Below, one piece after another: positions 32,971-43,560 of a DNA stretch of 64,000 bases (position 1 is the first letter of the stretch; each line of letters starts with the position of its first letter). The DNA is taken from contig OX421508.1 in the NCBI GenBank assembly GCA_949126835.1, forward strand, positions 11,777,994 through 11,841,993, given 5' to 3'. The DNA comes from Anisus vortex. Taxonomy: Eukaryota; Mollusca; Gastropoda; Planorbidae. A program made the position numbers and the translations under genes. The notes below the pieces were generated by a model. It worked only from the letters and a program-made list of their open reading frames with translations, searched no databases and was not told the origin of the DNA.

Positions 32971-34087
32971 GTAAAGTAACTACATGTATCAATTATTTAA
33001 TGGATCCACGTCGCTATTGAGAGCATCCTTTAAAAGGCGACTTTCTAAATTCTATAAATTAAATTATACTCATTATAAAGAACAAGTGACAAGTTATAAA
33101 GGATTAATTTTATATAGCAGAAACCAGACAGCAACAAGTTTTATGCATTTGCAAAGGCGACCGGATACAATAAAACAAAACTAAATACCGAAAGAAACAT
33201 TCTCAATACTGTTTTATTCATACAATAAGCAAGAGCAAAAATTAAATACCCAAAAAAATTTTTCTCCAATTTAGTTTTTATTCTTTTGAAATATTAATCT
33301 CTACGTTTTTTTATTATTTACCTTTTTACTGTTAAGAATTTGTGTTTTATTTTCTTTTTAGATAGCATATTATTGGTAATTTAATATTATTAATAACAAG
33401 TCAATTCAACACAACTGTTCGCTACTTTTTAATACCGAATTTAAAAGTCGCTAAGAAAACCCGAACGAGCCTTTCGGCTCTTGTGTCCAGGGCGTAGCGC
33501 TTAGGATTGAGCAATCTCTGTCCGTGCTCCAACCACTCCACGGCACGCCGAAGGCGTGGCGTGCCGTGTAAAAGGGATGGTTTCCGCAGGCCAGCGATCG
33601 TTCACTGCGGTTCCCCTAAAGATCATTATCGTGGTGGCTCGCCCGTATACATGCAATGTCACCCGGTAACACAAATCCTATACTACAGGGGCAGACATCA
33701 AGGCACCGGGATTGCAGCGAACATTGCTTCCTCTCCACCGAGACCCCATGGCCTCTCGGCAGTGCAATGGATCTCGGACCCGCTGCAGGGGCTGTCCACC
33801 ATGCGTTCGCCCGCCGTTGTATTCTTAATGGGAATGTATTGGCGGTTTACACACTACGCCAGTCTTTGAGGCCCATGGGTACAGTAGTACCATAAGTTTG
33901 ACAGCAACAATTTTTATACATATGCCAGGGTCAGGGCAACCAGAAGCAATGAAAAAGAACAAAAACTTTATACCAAAAAGAACGTTCTCACTCCAGTTTG
34001 TATTGTAATAGTCTTTTTGCTTTCTCTCTTAACAAAGCACATTGTAGTCTTTCGTTTATCCGTCTTTTTGACGGGCATAACCACTAG
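32971..34087 (+). mobile_element. Helitron-like element, family 1, compound copy
   Basis: Ends in the hairpin CCGTCTTTTTGACGG (34060-34074) and CTAG|T (34084-34088), as in the copies at 21538 and 52032. Two partial bodies are seen: one with AATACCGAAAGAAACATTCTC at 33185, and one with TATACCAAAAAGAACGTTCTC at 33970. The GC-rich repeat at 33490-33880 lies between them. The left limit is uncertain. Confidence 0.6.
33490..33880 (+). repeat. Dispersed GC-rich repeat, copy 2 (plus)
   Basis: Contrasts in GC with its flanks and shares its core with 18535-18840 in inverted orientation. ORF 33507-33869 includes DHYRGGSPVYMQC. There is a palindrome GGCACGCCGAAGGCGTGGCG near 33541. The family is not recognised. 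Confidence 0.6.
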
Positions 34088-34174
34088 TATATATATAAAC
34101 ACTCTATTTTTAAGATACTAATACAAGTTTTTTCTTTAATATGTAACTTTTTTTTTTTAAATAAATCTACAATA

Positions 34175-34362
34175 AGGGAAATAATGACAAAATACAATAA
34201 TAATTACACGATTACTCCCCTTTGGCTACAATTAAAAATTCAAAAGGGAAGGAATGACAAAATACAATAATAATTACACGATTACTCCCCTTTGGCTACA
34301 ATTAAAAATTCAAAAGGGAAAGAATGACAAAATACAATAATAATTACACGATTACTTCCCTG
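34175..34362. repeat. 70-bp tandem repeat, about 2.7 copies
   Basis: AGGGAA...ATGACAAAATACAATAA recurs at 34175, 34245 and 34315. The first two units differ by about one base. Confidence 0.95.
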
Positions 34363-34365
34363 AAT

Positions 34366-34740
34366 ACGCCCCCTTTCGGCTTCGCCACGTGACAACACGT
34401 GGGTCGGCCATATTGTTTTCCGGCTGAATACCACGTGGAGCCGCCATATTGAATCCGCCATATTGGCTCCTTATAAACAAAACGTGGGTTGGCCAACTTG
34501 GATCTGCCATATTGGATCTGCCATCTTGGGCGCCATCTTTGGCGCTACGTAACAGCACGTCTGTCCGCCATCATGGACGCCATCTTGCACGCAATCTTGG
34601 GCGCCATCTTGAAAAATATCCTCGTGTAATAACACGTGGACCAGCCTCCTTGGATGACGTCACTTCCGGTCAAAGGTCACTTCCGGTCGAGGTCACTTCC
34701 GGTTGGGGTCACTTCCGGTGTCAAAGGTCAACCGCTGGCG
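34366..34740 (+). promoter_or_regulatory. GC-rich cluster of transcription-factor-like motifs
   Basis: A sharp GC-rich island in AT-rich DNA. It holds four CACGTG E-boxes (34386, 34396, 34432, 34633) and at least nine GCCAT(A/C)TTG or related boxes (34408-34610; YY1-like CGCCATCTTG and CArG-like CCATATTGG). There is one full CRE TGACGTCA (34655) and four ACTTCCGGT ETS-type sites at 34662, 34679, 34695 and 34711. The ETS sites alternate with GGTCA half-sites in a 16-17 bp period. No ORF or start is attached. It may be a promoter/CpG island or a transposon-borne motif array. Factor binding is inference. Confidence 0.5.
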
Positions 34741-34744
34741 GGTG

Positions 34745-35407
34745 ACGGGTGATGCTAACCCATTTTTAAATACTATACTACACATTTATACCAGCTCGTT
34801 TATCATTTCAGCTAGTCTTTGTAGTTTGTCCGATAAACAGGGTTTAAAATTGAAAAATTTAAAGCTTAAGAAAAAAGGTACTTTTAGCTTTGTAAATGTG
34901 GCTCTTTTGCACTCCATCTCATTCTCGGTAACCGAATTGTGGAAATAGAGCTCATCATTTTTTAAAAATAATTAGATCTCATCAAAATAAAGGGCAAGAC
35001 TCAAACCACGGATTATGCGTAATATTCAATTATAATCTTTTGTATGAAATAGAAGGAATGTTTGTAACATTAGAAAAGATGAAAAGAAAAGATATTTCCC
35101 GTGCGTGCACTCGTAATCGTAAAGTCTCGTGACTTTAAATTTACACAGCACAGCACTATGGATTCTTACTAAAAACGTAGCTTATCAAATTAAATTTTTG
35201 CTTTAGATTCAACAACCGTTAACATTGTACTGCTATTGAAACAACTGATTAAACTCAAACCGAAACACAACCCATCAACAGATGTTTGCTTATTGACTGG
35301 AAACTTTTTGTACATCAAATGAATATTAAAAAAAAAAATCACAGGTAAATGCATTTAATACATTGGGGTAAAACTATTGTAAATAATATTTTGCCATCAT
35401 AAACGTA
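34745..35407. other. AT-rich stretch between the motif island and tRNA-Pro
   Basis: No gene seen. ORF 34703-34948 starts inside the island and has no recognisable domain. Confidence 0.55.
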
Positions 35408-35479
35408 GGCCCGTTGGTCTAGGGGTATGATTTTCGCTTAGGGTGCGAGAGGTCCCGGGTTCAAATCCCGGACGGGCCC
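35408..35479 (+). tRNA. tRNA-Pro (anticodon AGG)
   Basis: A complete 72-nt cloverleaf. The acceptor stem GGCCCGT pairs with ACGGGCC with discriminator C. A-box TGGTCTAGGGG, anticodon stem TTCGC/GCGAG with loop TTAGGGT (anticodon AGG), and B-box GGTTCAAATCC are all present. CCA is not encoded, as in eukaryotes. A TTTT run starting near 35483 is a likely RNA polymerase III terminator. There is no intron. Confidence 0.96.
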
Positions 35480-36390
35480 GATTTCTTTTACTTATTTTTT
35501 AAAATTATTTCTTGACGTTTAATTATTCAGAGTTCTAACGTGCCAGATAGTTTTCAACTCTCTCTTTACAGTTAAAATGTTTATTGTGAAATAAAAGAAA
35601 TAAATAGATGATGGGTACTAATAAGAATATATAAACGATTATGTAAGTGATGTGTTCCAGTTTCAGTAGTTAACCCTTTAGCACTTAACCTAATTTCCTA
35701 TGCGTAGCGCTGAAATCTTAAGCAAAGGGGCGTAACTCCTCACCAAAACACAATATATGTTAGAAAAAAATTCATAACAAATTAAATAATTGACCAAAAT
35801 TAATAATAATTTATTCTTAAATAGAAATATGGATGCTGAACACAAAGAAATGAATAATTTTGACATAGTATGAAGCGATGACACATAAAACGTTAAAATA
35901 ATGACATTGTTTACATTATTTTTACACATATACCCATACACAGATAGATACAATTTAGAATGTTGCAGTATTTATCTGTAAAACCTTTTAATTTAATGAG
36001 GAATATAATAACCAATAAATTAAAAATGTTATATGTTTAAGAACAATTTGAGAAAACCATTAATAATAAAACAAAATGTTAGTAATAAAAGTTGTTATTC
36101 GACGTATTCTAAGTTGCAAAAAAAAAACAAAACAAATAACAAAAGATTCAAATGTTCGTTTAATAATTTTAGAAATCTCAAGTACAACACAATACAAGTT
36201 AATAAAATACTTAACCAATAAAAATATATACAACAAACATTATAATTACAACCTTTAGACAATAAAAATGAGAAAACCATTTCTCTTTTTTCATAGGACT
36301 ATGTAATAAAACACACTATTAACATGGAGTATGCATCTTTTGTATGGGACAAACCAACTAACGAAAATACAAATTACATTTAGAACAACT
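35480..36390. other. AT-rich non-coding stretch
   Basis: No supported gene. The short overlapping ORFs on both strands around 35690-36280 are AT-rich noise. Confidence 0.6.
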
Positions 36391-37165
36391 TCAAAAATTG
36401 GTGCAAAGCTCATTATATGGCATCCTTCCATCCTCAAGGGACGATGGCGCAGTCTCCTTTTCCTTTGTCCCTCGCCTTACTCCTGGCTCGCTTCTCTTCA
36501 CTCCTTTCTGTAAAGTGGCTTCTGCGGCTTGAGTGCCCTCGCGCACCTTGGACCACCAGAAGGTGCGTTCCTCAAGCAAGGTCGTCCCACTTTTTGTGGT
36601 CAATGTGTGCCAGTAGCAAGTCTTTTTTTTTTTTACAGACGTCTTTAAAACGTAGGTAAGCGCAACCTCTTTATATTGTTCCTTACTGCCAGATTTCCAT
36701 ATAGCAGGGCTCTTGGGATACGATCCGGACCCATCCTGTGGACATGGCCTATCCATCACATGTACCTCTCACTCAGGATTGAGTTCATACTCAGCATGTG
36801 TGGAATTTCCTACGCAAGCATCGCAGGTGAAAGCTATTGAGCTGCTTCATTTGCTTAGCGTATGGGGCACGGTAGTCGAGCGGCAGCACGTTCTACTGGA
36901 GATCCGAAGGTCCTGGATCTGAATCCTGGTGGCGCCAGGATTTTTTCCCAGGACTTGAGGGTGAGTCTACTCAGCTCTGATGGATACCTTACACTAGTTG
37001 GGGTAAAGTAAAGCCGGCTGGGCGGCATTGTGCTGGCCACAGAAACTGGTGAACGCTGCTTCACTAGCCCTATGATCACTTTGGTCCGAAGGGTACTTTA
37101 CTACTTTACTTATTTGCTTAGCGTATCTAGCCCAGGTCTCACTTCCATAGAGCACGAATTAATGG
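36391..37165 (-). pseudogene. LINE C-terminal remnant (minus), split by a SINE
   Basis: Across frames the minus strand reads YGSETWARYAKQMKQL, HLRCLRR and IGHVHRMDGS, then a KDVCKRDLLLAHIDHKKWD-type stretch and an EEKRARSKA-like tail. This is the usual order of the C-terminal region of snail RTE/Nimb-like LINEs. Several frameshifts are present, and the 15-bp-TSD SINE at 36864-37111 interrupts it. The plus-strand ORFs are shadows. Confidence 0.65.
36864..37111 (+). mobile_element. tRNA-derived SINE (248 bp)
   Basis: Starts GGGGCACGGTAGTCGAGCGG (A-box-like TAGTCGAGCGG) with a B-box-like GGATCTGAATCC at about 36914. It is followed by a unique body and ends GGGTACTTTACTACTTTACT. It is flanked by a perfect 15-bp target duplication ATTTGCTTAGCGTAT (36849-36863 and 37112-37126), as expected from LINE-driven retroposition. 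Confidence 0.92.
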
Positions 37166-38080
37166 TAGACAGAGGTTCATATTACAAGAGAATATTCACA
37201 ACTAACAAGAGTAACACCAATGTTAAATCACTAAACCTAGAAAGACTAGGTCTAGAGCAAAGAAAATCAAAGTGTAAAATACTAATAATGCATAAGGAAT
37301 TTTATTCCAACTTGAATTTGAAAATACAACACAATAACAATATGTTATAATGCTCATACAAACATAAAGGCAAAAACCTTTTTTTATCCCATAAGCAAGA
37401 ACAAATGCATAAAAACAATAATTTTTCCCGTATACACTCAAGAAATGGAATACTTTGCATGTACAAGCCAAAAAAAAACATCATTTAAAACACTACATAA
37501 TAAAAATGCAAAGGTAAGCTCAAACGATAGATGTTTCATCACTAAAATGAAATAATATTTTATAATATTCAAAACACACTACAAGTATAATAATTTCCCA
37601 CAAAATACAATTCTTAGCTCTGCCTCTTGCTACTGTGTATCGCTGGATGAACAGACTTCCGAGAGTCTATTTGGACACCTTTATATATATCCTCATAAAA
37701 AGGATTATGAAATCGAACAAAGTTAGATAGATTTTTTATAAAAAAAACTGGTATCATGGTCATTGTAGTGGAAGGTTATGGGACCATCAGGCCCAGCATA
37801 AGTAAGGCAACGGTTTAAAAACTAACGGCAAGTGTGACGTACACGAAAGGGTCAACCTGCTGTGAGAATAAAAAAAAGAAGGGATTGATAAATAAGTTAA
37901 AATGTAACACACGCAAGCACAGCAGTACGGTACTTGGACGTTAGACGGAATACTAAACCGAGCTGTATAATTACAATAACGTTACCGACCCCGATACCAG
38001 CATACTACAGAACAAACATGAACAAACGTGAAAGAGAGCTGGACGAAATACAATGCTGCTGAGCAGTACGAAGCTTAAAG
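37166..38080. other. AT-rich non-coding stretch
   Basis: No supported gene. Several short antisense ORF pairs have no recognisable domain. Confidence 0.6.
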
Positions 38081-38650
38081 GGGAACAAGTATCCTACGAT
38101 TGACAACATTCTTGCTGAACTTTTGAAACTTGGGTTGTAGCGGTAACCAAAACACTTACAACAATCTGGCACAAGATATGGTAAAAAAATGGCCCAATGA
38201 ATGGACCTAATGAATCATAAAACAACACCAAAATTACAGGACAATCAGGCTCATCATCCACACTAGCAAGGTAATGCTAAAAGATATCCTCAACAGACTT
38301 AAACAAGTGGCTTGGAAAGAACTGGCAGAATAACAGGCACAAACAAAATTTAGCAGACTTATAAATACCGCTAGTTCATATAAAAACATAAAACACCACC
38401 GCGAACTCTATCATATGTAGGCTACTATACTTCACGAAAAAAAATTGATCGTGTATGTCAAGATGGACTATGGCCAATTATGAGAAGCTATGTATTTCAA
38501 TGTAAACATAGGGGATTTCTTTTATATGTCAATATGAAGTCCGGCAAGGTTGCATTCTATCGCCAGTCATGTTCAATATCTTTCTAGAAAAAAAACAGAT
38601 CATTACCACACATCCATCTCCATTGGTGGAAGACCCCTATGCAATCTAGC
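38080..38650 (+). pseudogene. Decayed reverse transcriptase fragment
   Basis: Broken plus-strand frames read NYRTIRLIIHTSKVMLKDIL, a NRLK step and an ARLHSIASHVQYLS-like stretch. This is the pattern of RT motifs 2-5 of a LINE different from its right neighbour. Multiple stops. Confidence 0.5.
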
Positions 38651-38879
38651 AGATTTAATTTAAATTAAAAATTATTATTTTAATTGATCATGAAATTTGG
38701 CAAAGCAAAGTCCTTTGCACAACCTTATGTTTCAAAGGTTGCAGCCAAAAACAGTCTCTGGGGCTCGTCCCCTTCTACCAAAATTCTTTGTCTTAGAACA
38801 ATAGTGACAGGCATGCTTTCTTCCGTGCATCCTTATTTTCTGGTGCTCATTCAGATTGGTAGTTGCAGAACCATGATAT

Positions 38880-39516
38880 TGTCCTTAATGACAGCAAGAT
38901 CAAGGCCGGTGGCCAGGAACATGAGCATTTGGAAAAAGGCGGACTTTGATACCATCAAGAAATTCACAGTAGCATTCAGTGACGCTTTCACAAGTCACAC
39001 ATACCTACCTGAGTATCCAAGACCACTTAACCACAATGACAAGTAAACAGGTCCCAAAGATCCATCAACAACCACGTGCCCTGGATAAACAACAAGCTCA
39101 TGAAGATCTCGAGACGCAAGTAACGAGCTTGGCGGAAAGCAAAAACTTCCAACAAAGCTTCATACTGGGAGCGCTTCAAAAACATCAAGAAAGAAAGCCA
39201 AATGAACTAATCGACAGAGCTACCAGAACTATGTTAGCAAGATCGATGAAGCAGATTCAAACAAAAACCTATGGTGACTTATAAAAAAACAAGCGAAGTG
39301 ATCCGATGTGCATATAACCCTTAATGAGGAATGGACTGACGTTCAGCGACAGTAAGGCTAAAGCTTATATCCTAAATAATCTTGTCTGCATCGCATTTAC
39401 CAGAGAAGATCTAAGCGCCTTACCCAAGCTGGATGAAAGCCCCATCCAGATATGCCTGATATAATCATCATTAGTAATGGAGTACAGAAGCTGTAATCAA
39501 ATATTACCCCCCCCCC

Positions 39517-39547
<31 letters not shown>

Positions 39548-40915
39548 GCCTCATTGACTCTTCTCTTCAAGAAACCACTGGCAACATTTCTACAATCTAG
39601 AAACACGCCCTCGCGCAGCCATTCTTTAAGACAGGGGATATAAACTAGCCAGCCAACTACATGTCAATCTCACTGACTTGTGTGTGCTGCAAGCTCATCG
39701 AACACATCGTCACGTCGGAGATCACTAGCCACCTGGATAGGAACAACATCATTACTGGTGCCCAACACGGGTTCACAAAAAAGAGATCCTACGAGTCACA
39801 GCTAATCCTCACATTTGATGATCTAGCAGCGGTAATAGACAAGGCTAGCCAAACTGACATCATCCTACCGGGCTTTTCCAAGGTCTTTGATAAAGTCCCT
39901 CACCAGCGGCTCCTCCTAAAGCTAGATTGATACGGCATTAGAGGTAAAACCAAGTGATGGGTTGAAAATTTCCTCTTTGATCAAACTAAAGAAGTCGTCT
40001 TAGACGGTGAGATTTCCTGTATTGGGCCAGTCACATCTGGTGATCCTCAAGGCTCAGTATTTGGGCCCACACTGTTCTTGATATTCATCAATGATTTGGG
40101 CTACGGGATCCACGCCAAGTTATGACTCTTTGAAGATGATACCATCCTATATTCTCAGTTCACAATTCCTAATGAAACGATCCATCTACAGAACGACGTA
40201 AAGAAGTTGGCGTTTTGGAAATCTAAATGGCGAAATGCGTTCAACGTTGATATGTGCTACCTCCTCTCTATTGAAAAAAAGAAGACCACGAATCCCACTA
40301 ACTGCACCTTAAACGATCACACTCTTGAGAGGTTACTTGAAGCCAAGTATCTAGGAGTGCATATCACAGAAAACCTCCACCGAGGCACACATGTCAAATA
40401 TATTGTTGTCAAAGCTAACAAAGCCTGAGCCTTCGCTCACAGGAACCTCAAGGTATGCTACTCAAGGATCCAGCCCTATTGCTGTAAGTGTTTAGCTCAA
40501 CCCATCCTGGATTACGCAGCGACGATGTGGGATCTCCACCAACAAGACCTGATATCCACATTAGAGATAACACAACGACGCGCAGCACGTCGCACCCTGC
40601 AGGACGACATCCTCAAAACAGCCACTACAGTACCGCAGAGTGTTAGTCAAAGGCACCCTGATGTACATGATCATTAATGGTCACGTGCACATGTTCACAC
40701 AGTCAGGTCTTATCAAGTGTCCCTCTCTACCAGAGGTCATCAGCTCAAACTGCCCGTCCCACACGCACGTACCGGTGTTCATAAATATTATTTTATTCCA
40801 TCGGCTATTAAACTGTGGAACACATTGTACCAAGCCTCCACCACTGCCCCCTCTGTGCCGGCTTTTAAATCTTCGCTACAAAAATTTGACCAAAGACTTG
40901 GATAGCTATAAGTTG
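38880..40915 (+). mobile_element. Jockey/CR1-like LINE, degenerate
   Basis: Plus strand. A weak endonuclease/linker part spans 38880-39300, interrupted by a C9-A32 homopolymer run at 39508. RT is clear from 39655: YMSISLTCVCCKLIEHIV, HGFTKKRSYESQL and PGFSKVFDKVPHQRLLLKLD. Then come the stop at 39928, GDPQGSVFGPTLFLIFINDL and LFEDDTILYS at the active site (normally FADD). 40207-40428 has the YLGVHI region. The tail near 40780-40905 reads YYFIPSAIKLWNTL. At least five stops or frameshifts. Confidence 0.85.
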
Positions 40916-41004
40916 TAGATACACAAACTGGAATTCCGGTGCATTAATAGCAAATCATAAAAAAATTGTGAACTGATTTTTTTGGGGTCTAACGGGGTAT
41001 CCAC

Positions 41005-41175
41005 CAGGGGCGAAGCTAGAAAAAATTTTTCTGGAGGGGGGGGGGGGGTAAATTTCGAGAGACAAACCTTTTTATTTTTTTGGAAATTTAGTAAATATTT
41101 TTTTAAAAAGCTGTTGAAAAAATATTTTTTAAAGCCCCCCCCCCTCAGCCCCCCTTCCATGTGGCTTCGCCCCTG
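41005..41175. mobile_element. hAT MITE, 171 bp, copy 1
   Basis: Inverted ends CAGGGGCGAAGC and GCTTCGCCCCTG; 8-bp duplication GTATCCAC/GTATCCTC (one mismatch) at 40997-41004 and 41176-41183. The interior has a G-run, a T/A-rich centre and a C-run, so the whole element is close to palindromic. Same family as 48489-48710. Confidence 0.9.
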
Positions 41176-41183
41176 GTATCCTC

Positions 41184-42230
41184 AGGATATCAATAGATCA
41201 TTACTTAGGTCTATATCGCTTTCTGAATCATTTTCCTCTCTTAAATTAATGTCCGAAGGAACATTACTGGGCCCAGGCACACCCATATAATAAAAAATCA
41301 ATAAAACATTTCATCGTTTGGTCAAGAAAATGTCTGTAACTAAACAATTAATAAAAAATCTTCTGCTTGACCAATTTTTATAAAAAAAATATGTAAATAA
41401 ACCTTATTTTATCCTGTCACGTAATCAACATCTCCTAGGCTACGATATTTCAGTTATCAGCAGTAAAAAACGGAAATAAACAATGGATGTGAAGAAAGCA
41501 TTTCCGGCGGCTTTCGGCCGCTCTAGGTGTTAGCGATAGAAGCGTCTTTCGGCGGCTCTAGGCATTAAAGCCTTAAAGATGTCTTTATTTTAAAACAGAT
41601 ATAAATATATTAATCAATGCAAATCTTTATCCTTCTGGCGACTGAATAGAACCATAATATAAAAAACATTCAGCACAAATCAAACGGACCGATCGCCAAT
41701 TTGTAGGAGTCAAAAATATTTTAAAGACTTGACACATCACTTAAATACATTGCGATAGAAAAGCCTATATTTTGTACTAAAAAAAAAGCAGTTCTCAGAC
41801 TTTTTCAAATGCATCTTTGCTTGTCGGTCCCATTTACATTTTTTGATGGCTCGCAGTGCCTTTTGAAAACAAAGCATACAAATTATTTTGAAATGATTAG
41901 ACCATGGGCCGTTAAGATGATCTTAAAGAAATATATTTGAAAATAAAGGATGGGTGCATCTGTTTTTACCAGACCAGCTCTTCTACGATTGTTTTGTGAT
42001 AAGTTTCAAATGGGTAGCGGTTCTTTCAGATCTGTAAAAGTGGCGTTGTCGCCAGGCAGCCAGCAAGCCATAACAAAGCTTTACGATAGTAAAATATATT
42101 ATTTCTTTCCCATTCGCTGTTACATTTTTTTGTCTCTTTTTGTTTTGAAACTACTAAAACCGTGACATTTGTTTTTCTGTTCCACATAGCAAAACAAGAA
42201 TGGAGCTAAGTCTTTTAAAATAGGCTCCTA
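41184..42230. other. AT-rich non-coding stretch
   Basis: No supported gene. A short GGCGGCT(T)TCGG(C)CGCTCTAGG repeat occurs near 41507 and 41553. Confidence 0.55.
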
Positions 42231-42234
42231 TCGG

Positions 42235-42545
42235 ACATTGCTCATTGCGACATTTAGCAACTGTTGACTGATCGCACATTGATCATTGCGAAATCGAGCA
42301 ACTGTTGACTGATCCCACATTGCTCATTACGAAATTGAGCAACTTTTGACTGATCCCACATTGCTCATTACGAAATTGAGCACATTTTGACTGATCACAC
42401 ATTGATCATTGCAAAATTGAGCAACTTTTGACTGATCTCACATTTCTCATTGCGAAATTGAGCAACTTTTGACTGATCTCACATTGCTCATTGCGAAATT
42501 GAGCAACTGTTGACTGTTCCCACATTGATCATTGCGAAATTGATC
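42235..42545. repeat. 41-bp minisatellite, about 7.5 copies
   Basis: The unit ACATTGCTCATTGCGAAATT, then GAGCAACTTTTGACTGATCCC, repeats every 41 bp with a few percent divergence. Each unit contains TTGATCATTGCG or TTGCTCATTGCG and GACTGATC. Confidence 0.95.
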
Positions 42546-42924
42546 CCTTCTGTGGAGAGTCCAACGTGAATCAGCTTCATTCGGCCGTTTAAGATGGGGC
42601 TCACATCCCGGTCTTTATCATGCTCACCCCAGCCCGTGTACCACTCTTCAGTCTGCCACTCAAGGATAAGTCTATAGACACTCTTAAATGATCAGGGCTT
42701 GATGAGAACGGGTTCCAGAGGAGTCCGCTATCTCGTTTACAGAAACACCTGCATGACCCTGGTGTCCACTATAAGGCAACCTTTACTCCGTGACCAGATA
42801 TTAGAATCTAAATTAGCCAATCGCGTGCGAGCGAGTCACTCGGGCCAGGTCCCAAAGACTACTTCGATGGCCTTGGGTACTGATAGAGCATCAGTAAAGA
42901 CGGTTATATATATATAAGGACTCC
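42546..42924. other. Moderate-GC stretch, unassigned
   Basis: The short ORF 42699-42917 has no recognisable domain. It may be part of the LINE tail that follows or an older repeat. Confidence 0.35.
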
Positions 42925-43445
42925 TTCAATGACTCCAACGTATCCAGAACTGCGCAGCCCGACTAGTTCTCAAGAAGAAGAAGTCAAATGATATCAATCC
43001 TCTGCTCCGATCTCTGCACTGGCTACCCATCAACAACCGGATCTCATATAAGCTGGCTTCCCTCTGTTATAGGTGCCTGAATAACTGCGCCCCGGATTAT
43101 CTTCGCTCTTGTATGGAGCTCTACACCCAGTCCCGCCCACGTCGTTCGGCATCTGACGCGCTTACTCTGCGGATCCCTCGTGTGAGGCTAGTGTCCGCTG
43201 GCGAACGTTCATTTTCCTACGCAGGACCGTCCGCTTGGAATCACCTCCCACTACAGCTTCGCCAGAGCCCTAGCTATGACACCTTCAGGAGCCGGCTGAA
43301 GACTCACCTATTTCGTCAGCAGAATTAGCGTATTACTGTATATTTCGTTGTCTGTCTGTATTCTGTAACTGTCGTCTGCGCATAGAACTGTCACCAACGG
43401 GATATGCGCTATATAAGCACTGTTATTATTATTATTATTATTATA
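42925..43445 (+). mobile_element. 5'-truncated L2/CR1-type LINE 3' end
   Basis: The plus-strand frame reads LQRIQNCAARLVLKKKKSN, LLRSLHWLPINNRISYKL and CAPDYLRS, then ORF 43113-43328 with GERSFSYAGPSAWNHLPLQL and TFRSRLKTHLF. This is the characteristic C-terminus of L2/CR1-type LINEs. The 3' UTR GCGCTATATAAGCACTGTTA passes into a (TTA)n tail. 5' truncation is typical of target-primed insertion. Confidence 0.9.
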
Positions 43446-43455
43446 TATATATATA

Positions 43456-43486
<31 letters not shown>

Positions 43487-43560
43487 CAGAGAGAGAGAGT
43501 GAGAGAGTAAGATAAATAGATAGATTGATTTATTGATAGATTGATTGATTGATTGATATG
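43424..43560. repeat. Compound microsatellite from the LINE tail
   Basis: (TTA)n, then (TA)n, then (GA)n with CAGA, then (GATT)n, continuous from the LINE 3' tail. Confidence 0.9.

Noticed and set aside
34175..34362. CRISPR-like array
   Set aside because: Simple 70-bp tandem repeat with no unique spacers, in a eukaryotic genome.
36850..36930. A functional tRNA gene
   Set aside because: Box-like sequences are present, but no cloverleaf closes and the 15-bp duplication with a long tail shows a SINE.
42235..42545. CRISPR-like array of 41-bp units
   Set aside because: The whole unit repeats; there is no repeat/spacer division.
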